Below are positions 1 to 8,367 of a stretch of 64,000 bases of DNA, piece after piece. Under the pieces are notes generated by a model. That model did not search any database. It worked only from the letters and a program-made list of their open reading frames with translations, and was not told the origin of the DNA. Origin of the DNA: an uncultured Lachnospiraceae bacterium. Lineage in GTDB: Bacteria > Bacillota > Clostridia > Lachnospirales > Lachnospiraceae. The DNA is taken from contig CAJUTQ010000055.1 in the NCBI GenBank assembly GCA_910589265.1, positions 59,657 to 123,656 on the forward strand, given 5' to 3'. Position numbers and translations under genes: made by a program. Position 1 is the first letter of the stretch. Each line of letters opens with the position of its first letter.

Positions 1-2050
1 ACTCCATCATAGAAAGCTTAGGAAACAATCTTTTTATTTCTTCTACAAGGCTGGAAGGGGAAGCAGATTGTCCAGCTCCATTTACTTTTGTATAAGAAAG
101 GTATAAGCAGTGATCTGGCTTTGTCATATTTCTATATAAGTAAAGTCTTTGCACATAAGCTCTTTCCCTCAATGTAGGGGCAAGCTCCACATCTTGGGCT
201 TTCAAAGCTTCTCTGTCCAAATCCGATAAAATTCCACCCTTGGCCCCAGTTTTTGGAACAATCCCCTCATTAAGCCCTACAAAAAATAGGATTTTCACAT
301 GATCAAACCGGCTTCTCTCAATGTCTCCCATAAGGATTTGATCAACACTAAGAGGAATAAGTCCCACTTCTATCTCAGAAAATCCTGCATCCAAAAGCTC
401 CCCATACTCCTTTAGGTTCATCTTCTCCTTTCCTAAAAGCTCCACCATTTTATCAAACAAGTCTATAATCTCTTTATAAATCTGATGGAATTCCTTTTCT
501 TTCTCCTTATTTCCTTCATGTGCAAATTGGCCCTCATACTTTGCCAAAAGCTCCTGTACTTTTGTCTGGCATAAAAATTCATAAAGGGATTTGGTCATTT
601 CCTCTACGGTTCCTTCTCCCTTTTTTTCTTTCAAAGAGGAAAGAGGTTTTAGCATGGAAAGAATCTCTTCCCGAAACTTGTTGATAGCCTCCATTTCTTT
701 TTTAGAATAGCCTTTTTTCGGCTTTCGAAATTTTTTACTCCAGGCCTTGCTTCCCCGGATTCCCTTTGATAATACAAAGTTCTCGGCCAAATCAATGCTC
801 TCTTTATCCATGGTCCAAAATCCTGCCCTTGCAAAATGAAATACCGACTCATAAGAGTAATCTTTTGTTACAATTCCAATTCCTGCCCTCAAAAACTCAA
901 TGACTGGATTGAGTAAAATCTTTCTGTTTTGATCTAAAAAGGAAGGAATATTGTATTTCTGAAACATTCTCTTTGCATAGGGGGCATAGACTTCCATGTC
1001 CCCACACATAATAGCAAAGTCTCTGTATCTATAGCCTTTCTCTCGAATAAGCCTTTTCATCTCTATGCATACTTGCCTTAACTCCTCCATAGGATTAAAT
1101 GCAGTGAAAAGTCGGATATCTTCGGGATCCTTTTCAAAAATTTTGGATTGATAGCGAAATAAATTCTCTTCTAAAAAGGCAAGCCCTTCCTTTCCCTCAA
1201 AACGCTTTACAGGACTTTTATTCAAGTAAAGATCCTTTGCTCTGTCTCTCTGAATGCCTGCCTCTATAGAGAGACGTTCCAAAGAGAATATTGTCTTTTT
1301 GCTTAAAGCAAAAAGCTTTTGCTCCCCGTCTGCCTCATAAGGGTTTTCCCCAGCCCCTAATGTAATGGCCACAATGACTTGTCTGCACTGAGCAATCAAC
1401 TGTCTTAAAAGCTTGTTCTGCACAGGGGTGAACCCAGTAAATCCATCTAAGGCAATAACGCTGTCCTTTATTTTTTCTGATTTTGGCAAAGCATCACTAG
1501 CCAAGCTGAGCATTTCCTCAGATGTAGTATAATTCTCCTTTAAATACTCCTTAAAACGATCATAGAGAATTTCAATATCACATAACTTACAGCGTAAAAG
1601 CTCCCTTGTCCCTGCACCTTTTTTTAACCGCTCCAGTTCTTTTTCTCCGATATTATATTGAAGAAACTCAGCAACAATGGACTTTACTTCCTCAATGTAT
1701 CCAAGTCTTTTCAAATTTTTCCCTAGTACCTTCAATTCTCCTTCCTTCTCAGAAGCAATTTTCCTTAAGATCATGCTTTTTCCTATATCGTCCAGCACCA
1801 TTGTCTCCTTTAAGCCTGTCTCCTCAAAGATACGAAAAGCCAGCCTGCCAAAGCTTAATACATCAATATTCAAGATTCCTTTTTTAGGATGCATACGGAC
1901 GATTTCCTTCTGTGTGCTCATTGTAAACTGTTCAGGCACAAGAATCATATACTGGTTGTTTGGATTTTTCTCTGCTTCTTCAATTATTTTATGATAGAGC
2001 CTATAGGTCTTCCCAGAACCAGAAGGTCCCAAATAAAACTGCAATGCCAT
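1..2050 (-). CDS. addB: AddB, ATP-dependent helicase/nuclease subunit B (N-terminal part)
   Basis: The reading frame is open for 683 codons and runs off the window edge, so the C-terminal nuclease domain and its Fe-S cysteines are not visible; the family is about 1,150 residues long. AddB is the partner of AddA in the double-strand-break resection complex of Firmicutes, in the cytoplasm. The N-terminus reads MALQFYLGPSGSGKTYR, a Walker A motif at residues 8-15 typical of AddB, and the following UvrD-like helicase segments fit the family. The ATG at 2050 is preceded by a GGAAGGAAG-type ribosome site. An out-of-frame ATG 7 nt upstream is rejected. addA would be expected just beyond the left edge; that is inference. 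Confidence 0.93.
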   Translation of the reverse strand, partial: MALQFYLGPSGSGKTYRLYHKIIEEAEKNPNNQYMILVPEQFTMSTQKEIVRMHPKKGILNIDVLSFGRLAFRIFEETGLKETMVLDDIGKSMILRKIASEKEGELKVLGKNLKRLGYIEEVKSIVAEFLQYNIGEKELERLKKGAGTRELLRCKLCDIEILYDRFKEYLKENYTTSEEMLSLASDALPKSEKIKDSVIALDGFTGFTPVQNKLLRQLIAQCRQVIVAITLGAGENPYEADGEQKLFALSKKTIFSLERLSIEAGIQRDRAKDLYLNKSPVKRFEGKEGLAFLEENLFRYQSKIFEKDPEDIRLFTAFNPMEELRQVCIEMKRLIREKGYRYRDFAIMCGDMEVYAPYAKRMFQKYNIPSFLDQNRKILLNPVIEFLRAGIGIVTKDYSYESVFHFARAGFWTMDKESIDLAENFVLSKGIRGSKAWSKKFRKPKKGYSKKEMEAINKFREEILSMLKPLSSLKEKKGEGTVEEMTKSLYEFLCQTKVQELLAKYEGQFAHEGNKEKEKEFHQIYKEIIDLFDKMVELLGKEKMNLKEYGELLDAGFSEIEVGLIPLSVDQILMGDIERSRFDHVKILFFVGLNEGIVPKTGAKGGILSDLDREALKAQDVELAPTLRERAYVQRLYLYRNMTKPDHCLYLSYTKVNGAGQSASPSSLVEEIKRLFPKLSMME

Positions 2051-2124
2051 ATGCCATTCTCTTCCTTCCTGACAAGGGAGCAAAGTGGATAAGCCCACAT
2101 CCGTTCCCCTCCCCAGCCCCTCAC

Positions 2125-2209
2125 TTATGAGGAGCTGGCACACTTTGCTGCGCCCAGTGCGGTTGCCTTTCGTATACTTTAGCGCTTCATAGTAACAAGG
2201 TCTTTCCTA
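2125..2209. repeat. Dispersed structured repeat, short copy
   Basis: This non-coding stretch shares two blocks with 39417-39550: CACACTTTGCTGCGC followed closely by CAGTGCGGT, and AGTAACAAGGTCTTTCCTAT. The copy here lacks the roughly 70 nt that separate the blocks in the other copy. It lies between addB and the terminator of the glycosyltransferase gene. It does not encode a protein that I recognise. Confidence 0.6.
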
Positions 2210-2221
2210 TTGATAGAACAA

Positions 2222-2259
2222 ATAGCCGAAGAATCAGCCTCCTGCTGTTCTCCGGCTAT
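2222..2259 (-). terminator. Intrinsic terminator of the glycosyltransferase gene
   Basis: On the minus strand a long hairpin (outer arms ATAGCCG/CGGCTAT, inner arms CAGC/GCTG around AGGAG) starts a few bases after the stop codon of the gene at 2267-2989 and is followed by TTTGTTC. The stem is strong but the T-run is short. Confidence 0.7.
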
Positions 2260-2266
2260 CTAGTCC

Positions 2267-2989
2267 CTATTTTATATCAAATACATTATATTTTAAAATA
2301 CAATAAATTGCCCGCAGACCATCTTTAAAACCGATTTTCTTGCCCTGGGCATAACTTCTTGGATAATAGGTTATGGGTACTTCATAAATCCGGCAAAACC
2401 TTTTTGCAATTTTTGCAGTAATTTCCGGCTCAAAACCAAATCGTTCTTCCTCAATAGGTATGGACTGAATTAACTCTCTCTTAAACATCTTATAACAAGT
2501 CTCCATATCTGTCAGAGCCAGATCTGTAAATAAGTTGGAGAGAAAAGTTAAAAACTTATTCCCCATACTATGATAAAAATGTTTGATCATATATTTCTCA
2601 CTTCTGGCATACCTGGAACCATAAACAACATCTGCATCTGCCCTTCCCTCTATAAAAGGCTGCACAAGTTTTAAAAAATCTTTGGGATCATATTCTAAAT
2701 CTGCATCCTGTACAACGACAAGATCCCCTGTAGCCTCTTGAAACCCTCGACGTAAGGCCGCTCCCTTTCCTCTGTTTACTTTATGATAGATGATCTTCTC
2801 TACCTTATGGCAAACTTCCGTCTTTAGAAGCTTTGATGTGCCATCTGTAGAACAGTCGTCTACAATAATAATCTCCGTGTTTGGAATTCCACATTCTCTT
2901 ATAGAATGGATCACCTTTTGAATTGTCTTTTTTTCATTATAGCAGGGTATAATAACGGATAATTTAATGTCTTTTAAGTCTTTTTTCAT
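2267..2989 (-). CDS. Family 2 glycosyltransferase (DPM1-like)
   Basis: A 240-residue cytoplasmic GT-A enzyme. It should transfer a sugar from a nucleotide-sugar or act on a polyprenyl-phosphate. SVIIPCYNE (from residue 11), DDCSTDGT (44-51), the RGKGAALRRG segment (73-82) and QDADLEYDP (94-102) are the hallmarks of the dolichol-phosphate-mannose-synthase-like GT2 subgroup, with the DXD-like metal site in the last. There are no transmembrane segments, so it is the short soluble form. The gene stands alone between a consensus promoter (3039-3067) and its own terminator (2222-2259), so it is a single-gene transcript. The acceptor cannot be read from the sequence. Confidence 0.87.
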   Translation of the reverse strand: MKKDLKDIKLSVIIPCYNEKKTIQKVIHSIRECGIPNTEIIIVDDCSTDGTSKLLKTEVCHKVEKIIYHKVNRGKGAALRRGFQEATGDLVVVQDADLEYDPKDFLKLVQPFIEGRADADVVYGSRYARSEKYMIKHFYHSMGNKFLTFLSNLFTDLALTDMETCYKMFKRELIQSIPIEEERFGFEPEITAKIAKRFCRIYEVPITYYPRSYAQGKKIGFKDGLRAIYCILKYNVFDIK

Positions 2990-3038
2990 AGTAATCCTGC
3001 CTATGCCCTCTCTTCCTGTCCATATTTAATTAATGTAA

Positions 3039-3067
3039 ATTATATCCACGTGGTATATACTTGTCAA
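3039..3067 (-). promoter_or_regulatory. Perfect-consensus sigma-A promoter with a palindrome in the spacer
   Basis: On the minus strand TTGACA, a 17-nt spacer and TATAAT match the consensus exactly, about 50 nt upstream of the glycosyltransferase start. The spacer holds the palindrome CCACGTGG, extended to an imperfect ATACCACGTGGATAT, placed where a repressor would block RNA polymerase. Confidence 0.8.
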
Positions 3068-3185
3068 TGTGCTTTAAAAGAAAAAAATAAAAATTTCTTT
3101 TATTTTAATGATTTTTTCATTTTTCTCTTTTATAATAAAAACAACCGTAAATATGCTTATTTGTAAGAAAGGATGAGGAACCAAA

Positions 3186-3578
3186 ATGATGAAAATGAAA
3201 AACTTAATTGCAGGCGTTGCTTGTGCTGCAGCCGTTTTTGCAGTATTTCCTACAACTGCCGCTGCTTGGGATTATGAGGATATGATGGAATATCAAATGC
3301 TTGTTAATGCTGGAGTTATTCCTGGAGGAGCTGGCACTGGCGCTGCTACTGTTCCTACTTATACTGCTCCTACAGCAACTGCAAAAATCTCCTTTGAAAA
3401 GGCAAAACAAATTGCCCAGCAGCAAGCTCCTGGCGCTTACCTTGTAAAATGGGAATACGACTGGGACTATGGCGGACCTGTCTATGAATTTGAATTCAGA
3501 AAAGGATGGATTGAGTACGATATTGATGTCAGTGGAACAACTGGCGGTATTATGAAATATGACGTAGACTATGATTGA
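3186..3578 (+). CDS. Secreted PepSY-like small protein
   Basis: A 130-residue protein with a clear Sec signal peptide: Lys-rich start, hydrophobic core, and a TAAA/W cleavage site near residue 27. A linker rich in Gly, Ala, Thr and Pro (about 45-67) leads to a C-terminal domain (68-130). That domain begins ISFEKAKQIA and continues with alternating aromatic and acidic strands, the pattern of a single PepSY domain. PepSY domains are often linked to peptidase inhibition or cell-surface regulation, but no partner is encoded nearby. The ATG at 3186 has AGGATGAGG upstream; an in-frame ATG follows immediately. A hairpin terminator lies 35 nt past the stop. It is divergently placed from the glycosyltransferase. 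Confidence 0.78.
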   Translation: MMKMKNLIAGVACAAAVFAVFPTTAAAWDYEDMMEYQMLVNAGVIPGGAGTGAATVPTYTAPTATAKISFEKAKQIAQQQAPGAYLVKWEYDWDYGGPVYEFEFRKGWIEYDIDVSGTTGGIMKYDVDYD

Positions 3579-3611
3579 TTCTTTTTTGAACAACTAAAAA
3601 AGTCTTAACAA

Positions 3612-3643
3612 AGAAACGCCAGGTTTTCCCTGGCGTTTCTTTT
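3612..3643. terminator. Intrinsic terminator, likely bidirectional
   Basis: AGAAACGCCAGG and CCTGGCGTTTCT form a 12-bp stem with a 5-nt loop, followed by a T-run on the plus strand and with A residues before it. It ends the PepSY gene and could also end the small minus-strand ORF at 3678-3875. Confidence 0.88.
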
Positions 3644-3677
3644 ATAAAACGGATGAACAATTCATGCCGTTTGCTAT

Positions 3678-3875
3678 CTATTCGAATACGCACATCTCAT
3701 AAAAAGCTCTCTTAAAGTCTAGGTGAGGGCCGTCTTCTGTACGTCTGTTCTTCTTTTTCCTTTCCTTTAAAGCATATGACAGCACCCCTTCATGAGGTAT
3801 TTCCTTCTTATAAACAACCAATGCCATATCCTCTTTTCCCCTTATTTCCTGCTCTCTTTTTTCTTGTTTTACCAT
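3678..3875 (-). CDS. Small hypothetical protein, 65 aa
   Basis: I do not recognise this protein. It is a basic, charged 65-residue sequence without a signal peptide or membrane segment. In its favour are an AAAGGGG ribosome site about 8 nt before the ATG at 3875 and a terminator that would serve it in the right position downstream. Against it are its length and the lack of any family resemblance. A start at the internal Met17 is also possible. I treat it as a plausible but unproven gene. Confidence 0.4.
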   Translation of the reverse strand: MVKQEKREQEIRGKEDMALVVYKKEIPHEGVLSYALKERKKKNRRTEDGPHLDFKRAFYEMCVFE

Positions 3876-4099
3876 TTCATTACCCCTTTCTATATCCCGC
3901 TAAGAAGCCAAGACTGTATTTTTGCCCCATTATACATTATATTTCCCTCCTTTTCTTTTTATGTCTTTTAGTTTAAATTTCTTTTTCATTTCTTTATGCT
4001 ATTATACCCTTAAATTGTGTCCAAACTTTGTATATCATGTGAATTATCTCACAACAATCTTTCCTTTTCCTTAAAATTTTCTGAGGAATTATAAACAAA

Positions 4100-5542
4100 C
4101 TATAAACCTTCTTTTAATCTTTCCTTTAAGAGTTGGGTTATTATTTCTGGATCTCCTCTCCCCTTTAGGGCTTTCATTGTCTGTCCCACAAAAAAGCCCA
4201 TGACCTTCTCCTTCCCCCTTAAGAAATCTTCTACAGACTTGGGATTTCCTGCTATGACTTCCTCTACAGCCTTCTTAAGAATTCTTTCGTCCCGAACTGC
4301 CCTCAGTCCATTCTCCTCCACATATTTCTCTGGATCCATGTTCTGTTCAAACATATGGTGAAAGACTTCCTTTGCCTTATCTCCATTGATAACCTTTTTG
4401 TCTACTAGTCCAATGAGCTTTGCCAAATTTTCTGGAGAATACTTAAGCTCCTTTGGCTCTATTCCTTTTTCTTTTAATAAGCGCATTGTCTCCACCATGA
4501 GCCAGTTGGCTGCTTTTTTTGGATTTCCACATAGGTTTGCCGTTTTTTCAAAAAATTCTGCCATATAGTTACTTTCTGTCAGCAATTCTATATCATAGTC
4601 AGGTATATCATATTCTTTTTTAAAACGGGCTATTTTTTTTGTCCTGAACTCTGGCTGGCTAGCTTTGATTTCCTCTATCCATTGGTTGCTTATCCTAAGG
4701 GGAATTAAGTCTGGATCAGGAAAATAACGATAGTCTTTGACGTCTTCTTTGCCTCTCATTGCAAAGGAAAGACCCTTTTCATCGTCCCACCTCCTTGTCT
4801 TTTGGATAATCTCTCCTCCATCTCTTAAAATCTTTTCCTGTCTTTTTCTCTCTCCTTCTATTGCTCTGGTAATGGCTTTCAAAGAGTTTAAATTTTTCAT
4901 CTCCGTTCTCACTCCCAGCGCTTTTGCACCTGCCTCCCTTACAGATAAATTTACATCTACCCTCATAGAACCTTCCTGAAGCTTACAATCTGAGGCACCC
5001 AAATATTGGATAATAGACTTTAATTTCTTTATAAAAGCAATGACTTCTTCTTCATTCTCCATATCAGGCTCTGTGACAATTTCTATCAGTGGAATTCCTG
5101 AACGATTATAGTCTACAAAAGAGCTGCTAGTTTCCTGATCATGGAACAATTTTCCTGCATCTTCTTCCAAATGAATTTCACGGATAGAGATATTTTTAAC
5201 TCCACTTTTTGTTTCAATTTCTAAAGCTCCTTTTGTACAAATAGGCATATATAGCTGGGTAATTTGATAGTTTTGGGGATTGTCTGGATAAAAATAATTT
5301 TTTCTGTCAAACTGGGAATACTGGGTAATGGAACAGCCTGTCCCAAGGCCAACAGCGATTGCATACTCCACTGCTTTCTTATTAAGGACTGGAAGGCTTC
5401 CAGGCATTCCTGTACAAACTGGGCAAATATTTGAATTAGGTTCTTCTCCAAATGAGATAGGACAAGAACAAAAAATCTTCGTCTTTGTAGACAACTCTAC
5501 ATGTACTTCTAGTCCAATGACCGTTTCATATTTTTTTCCCAT
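4100..5542 (-). CDS. gatB: Aspartyl/glutamyl-tRNA amidotransferase subunit B
   Basis: GatB is the kinase and tRNA-binding subunit of the GatCAB complex, which turns mischarged Glu-tRNA(Gln) or Asp-tRNA(Asn) into the cognate aminoacyl-tRNA in the cytoplasm. The 480 residues match the family's usual length. They begin with the GLEVHVEL signature (10-17), contain HLEEDAGK and the DYNRSGIPLIEIVTEPD block, and end in the helical YqeY-like tail. Gene order is gatC-gatA-gatB with gaps of 9 and 12 nt, so one transcript is likely. The ATG at 5542 follows an AGAAGGGAG-type site. Confidence 0.97.
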   Translation of the reverse strand: MGKKYETVIGLEVHVELSTKTKIFCSCPISFGEEPNSNICPVCTGMPGSLPVLNKKAVEYAIAVGLGTGCSITQYSQFDRKNYFYPDNPQNYQITQLYMPICTKGALEIETKSGVKNISIREIHLEEDAGKLFHDQETSSSFVDYNRSGIPLIEIVTEPDMENEEEVIAFIKKLKSIIQYLGASDCKLQEGSMRVDVNLSVREAGAKALGVRTEMKNLNSLKAITRAIEGERKRQEKILRDGGEIIQKTRRWDDEKGLSFAMRGKEDVKDYRYFPDPDLIPLRISNQWIEEIKASQPEFRTKKIARFKKEYDIPDYDIELLTESNYMAEFFEKTANLCGNPKKAANWLMVETMRLLKEKGIEPKELKYSPENLAKLIGLVDKKVINGDKAKEVFHHMFEQNMDPEKYVEENGLRAVRDERILKKAVEEVIAGNPKSVEDFLRGKEKVMGFFVGQTMKALKGRGDPEIITQLLKERLKEGL

Positions 5543-5554
5543 AAATTCTCCCTT

Positions 5555-7036
5555 CTAGCTATGCCATGATTCCAATTTTTCATCTATACAAGGAATAAAT
5601 CTGCCCCTTTCCTCCTCATAGGCATAGGCTGCCTGCATGACTTTCTTATCCATAAAACAATCTCCTATGAGTTGAAGACCAATGGGCAGTCCTCCTTTGT
5701 CTTTCCCACATGGGAGGGATATACCAGGAAGTCCTGCCAGATTCAAGGCTATCGTATAAATATCTCCTAAATACATGTTCATAGGATGGGACAAGCTATC
5801 TCCCAATTTAGGAGCCGTGTTAGGGGTCGTAGGGCCTAAGAGTATGTCATACTTCTCAAAGGCTTTACAAAGCTCTTCCTTTATGAGGGCTCTTACTTTT
5901 AACGCTTTCAAGTAATATGCTTCATAATATGCTTCACTTAACGCAAAAGTGCCAAGCATTATTCTTTTCTTTACTTCCATTCCAAAGCCTTGAGACCGGG
6001 TTTTCTTGTACATTTGGTGAAGTCCATGGAATTCCTCTGCCCTATAACCATATTTTACCCCGTCGAACCGTCCCAAGTTAGAGCTAGCCTCTGCACATGC
6101 TAAGATATAATAAGCAGGAATCGCATAAGAGACATGCTTTAAATCAAATTCCTCTAATCTTGCTCCCCTTTTTTCTAACTCCTTTGCAGCCCCTAAGACT
6201 GCCTTCCTTACTTCCTCACTGAGTCCTTCTCCAAAATAGTCTTTTGGTATTCCAATCTTCCATCCTTTTATGCTTACTTTCAAGTCCTTTATAAACTCCC
6301 TATCTTTTCTCAAAATAGAAGTAGAATCCTTTTTGTCATAGGAAGTAATTCCCTCTAGAACTGCCGCACAATCTGTTACATCTTTACACAAAGGTCCTAT
6401 TTGTTCCAAAGAAGAACCATAAGCAATCAGACCGTATCTGGACACAGTTCCATAGGTTGGTTTCATCCCTACTATGCCGCAATAGGAAGCTGGCTGACGA
6501 ATAGAGCCTCCTGTATCGCTGCCTAGGGCACAGTAACATTGTGCCGCTGCCACTGCCGCTGCGGATCCTCCCGAGGATCCGCCTGGCACATGTTCCTTAT
6601 TCCAGGGATTTTTCGTTACCCCAAAAGCAGATGTTTCTGTAGTGCTTCCCATTGCAAATTCATCCATATTTGTCTTTCCAATAATGACAACTCCTTCTTT
6701 TTTAAGATTTTCCACTGCCTGTGCAGAATAAGAAGGCAGAAAATTTTCTAGCATCTTTGAGCTGCATGTAGTAAGAAGATCCTTTGTGCATATATTGTCT
6801 TTCACTGCTATGGGAACTCCTGCCAATAACCCATTAAGCTCCCCTTTATTTATTTTTTTCTGTACTTCCTCTGCACTTTTTTTTGCTCTTTCCCAGTCAA
6901 TAGTCACATAAGAGTGGATATCCCTTTCTAATTTTTCTATTTGCTCCAGTACTGCATCCAGGGCTTCAGCAACAGTCACTTCTTTTGCCTTTATTTTGGC
7001 AGACAACTGAACTGCCGTAAGATTCAACAATTCCAT
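5555..7036 (-). CDS. gatA: Aspartyl/glutamyl-tRNA amidotransferase subunit A
   Basis: GatA is the glutaminase subunit of GatCAB and releases ammonia from glutamine for GatB. The 493-residue protein has the complete amidase-signature catalytic triad: Lys79 in AVKDN, cis-Ser154 in PGGSSGGSA, and nucleophile Ser178 in GSDTGGSIRQPA. Length and order agree with functional GatA. It sits between gatC and gatB in a compact operon read from the promoter at 7389-7418. Confidence 0.97.
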   Translation of the reverse strand: MELLNLTAVQLSAKIKAKEVTVAEALDAVLEQIEKLERDIHSYVTIDWERAKKSAEEVQKKINKGELNGLLAGVPIAVKDNICTKDLLTTCSSKMLENFLPSYSAQAVENLKKEGVVIIGKTNMDEFAMGSTTETSAFGVTKNPWNKEHVPGGSSGGSAAAVAAAQCYCALGSDTGGSIRQPASYCGIVGMKPTYGTVSRYGLIAYGSSLEQIGPLCKDVTDCAAVLEGITSYDKKDSTSILRKDREFIKDLKVSIKGWKIGIPKDYFGEGLSEEVRKAVLGAAKELEKRGARLEEFDLKHVSYAIPAYYILACAEASSNLGRFDGVKYGYRAEEFHGLHQMYKKTRSQGFGMEVKKRIMLGTFALSEAYYEAYYLKALKVRALIKEELCKAFEKYDILLGPTTPNTAPKLGDSLSHPMNMYLGDIYTIALNLAGLPGISLPCGKDKGGLPIGLQLIGDCFMDKKVMQAAYAYEEERGRFIPCIDEKLESWHS

Positions 7037-7045
7037 CTCTGCCTC

Positions 7046-7342
7046 CTATTCTTCTATTGTTTCAGGTACATGAATCATTTTGTCTTTCACTTTTGGAGCA
7101 TTCTTTAATATTTCCTCCCCTTTTTGCTGATTCTCTATTTGATCCTCTCTAAAGACATTGCCAAAGTCAAATAGATGGGGCATTGGGTCTATCATGGATG
7201 TATCCAATTCATCTAATTTCGAGAAATAATCCAACATTTTCTCCATCTCCCCCTGAACCTTTGCCTTTTCTTCCCTGGTAAGCTCTAGTTTTGCCAATAT
7301 GGCCACATATTCTATCGTCTCATTGCTTATTCTGCCTGTCAT
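7046..7342 (-). CDS. gatC: Aspartyl/glutamyl-tRNA amidotransferase subunit C
   Basis: GatC is the small belt-like subunit that stabilises the GatA-GatB pair. The 98 residues include the family pattern: an N-terminal helix (VAILAKLELTREE), the KLDELDTSMIDPMPH region, and the FREDQIE segment. It is the first gene of the gatCAB operon, 9 nt ahead of gatA. The ATG at 7342 follows an AAAGGAAGAAG ribosome site. A plus-strand ORF at 7299-7580 overlaps it and is judged spurious. Confidence 0.95.
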   Translation of the reverse strand: MTGRISNETIEYVAILAKLELTREEKAKVQGEMEKMLDYFSKLDELDTSMIDPMPHLFDFGNVFREDQIENQQKGEEILKNAPKVKDKMIHVPETIEE

Positions 7343-7662
7343 CGTCTTCTTCCTTTCTCTACTTTTTCATCCAGGATATGTCTACTCTATAGTAACGGAT
7401 TTTCCTTCTATGCTTCAACTAAAAAACATACTTTTTAAAAATATTTCCCAGAACGATCCTATAAAAAATTTTATCTTAAGGAAAATGGAGGAAAAGCTTG
7501 CCTGGAAAGAAAAATACAAGTACACTAGAAAGAAAGTAGGAGAAGAATTTGTAAGTCATAAGAATAGACCGGCTAAGTAATTCTAAAATCTCACTACTGG
7601 GAAGGTATTTAAGCCTGTTCCCCCTTAGGGACAGCTCAAGTAAAAAAGGCAAGGATGGAAGT
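7343..7662. other. Divergent intergenic region between gatC and an ABC ATPase gene
   Basis: It holds the gatCAB promoter on the minus strand and the ribosome site of the plus-strand ATPase gene. I see no T-box, riboswitch or other structured leader for gatCAB. A plus-strand ORF fills the middle but has no coding character that I recognise. Confidence 0.5.
7389..7418 (-). promoter_or_regulatory. Promoter of gatCAB
   Basis: On the minus strand TTGAAG, an 18-nt spacer and TACTAT lie about 50 nt before the gatC start codon. The match to sigma-A consensus is fair, and no better candidate is present in the gap. Confidence 0.55.
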
Positions 7663-8367
7663 ATGGAATCTCCTATGATAGAAATTTCGAATATTTGTTA
7701 CTCATATGGTCGTCACCAAATTTTAAAAAATATGAATCTTACTGTAGAAAAAGGGGACTGTGTTGGCATTTTAGGCAGTAACGGCTGTGGAAAATCTACC
7801 TTTTTAGCCTTAATGGCCGGGGCCTTAAAGCCATTAAGTGGAACAATACGCTATGGGGGTGAGAATCCATACACCCATAAGAAATTATTCTCCCATTATG
7901 TAGGATATGTTCCTCAAGATCCACCCCTCATTCCCGATCTTTCAGTAAGGGATAATTTAAAGCTCTGGTATTGCAGCAGCCGTCTCTCTTTAAAAAAGGA
8001 ACTGGAAGAGGGGTTTCTTTCTCTCCTCCAAATCCCTTCCTTTCTTAATGTTCCTGTTCATAAATTGTCAGGAGGAATGAAAAAGAGAGTAAGCCTTGGC
8101 TGCGCCCTAGCCAACGATCCCCCTATCCTTTTATTGGATGAGCCAGGAGCTCCCCTTGATCTAGGGGCAAAGTCCCAGTTTCAAGCTTATCTGGACATTT
8201 ACAGAAAAAGAAAGGGAACCCTTATTCTGGCAACCCATGAAGAATCAGAAATCCGTCTATGCAATCAATTATATCTCATGGAAAAGGGGGCGCTGAGAAA
8301 ACTCGCTTCTCATCCTTCTATTTCAGAATTAGCCAAACAAATGACTATGCAGAAGGAGAGAGAATAA
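7663..8367 (+). CDS. ABC transporter ATP-binding protein (ABC-2 exporter type)
   Basis: A 234-residue nucleotide-binding subunit that would power export or membrane remodelling from the cytoplasmic face. All core motifs are present: Walker A GSNGCGKST (38-46), a Q-loop at VPQD (about 85), the signature LSGGMKKR (135-142), Walker B ILLLDE (155-160), and a switch His in ATHEE. The D-loop region reads PGAPLD. A start at the ATG at 7663 is supported by AAGGATGG upstream. It overlaps the next gene by 1 nt (TAATG), so the two are co-translated. The permeases are probably the two ABC-2 proteins at 10143-12376. The substrate is unknown. Confidence 0.9.
   Translation: MESPMIEISNICYSYGRHQILKNMNLTVEKGDCVGILGSNGCGKSTFLALMAGALKPLSGTIRYGGENPYTHKKLFSHYVGYVPQDPPLIPDLSVRDNLKLWYCSSRLSLKKELEEGFLSLLQIPSFLNVPVHKLSGGMKKRVSLGCALANDPPILLLDEPGAPLDLGAKSQFQAYLDIYRKRKGTLILATHEESEIRLCNQLYLMEKGALRKLASHPSISELAKQMTMQKERE

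Noticed and set aside
7343..7450. Possible T-box or riboswitch leader for gatCAB
   Set aside because: No T-box sequence (TGGNACCGCG-like) or conserved leader structure was found.
7299..7580. Plus-strand ORF of 93 codons overlapping gatC
   Set aside because: It covers the gatC start and the gatCAB promoter, has no ribosome site, and its hydrophobic start is the antisense of gatC.
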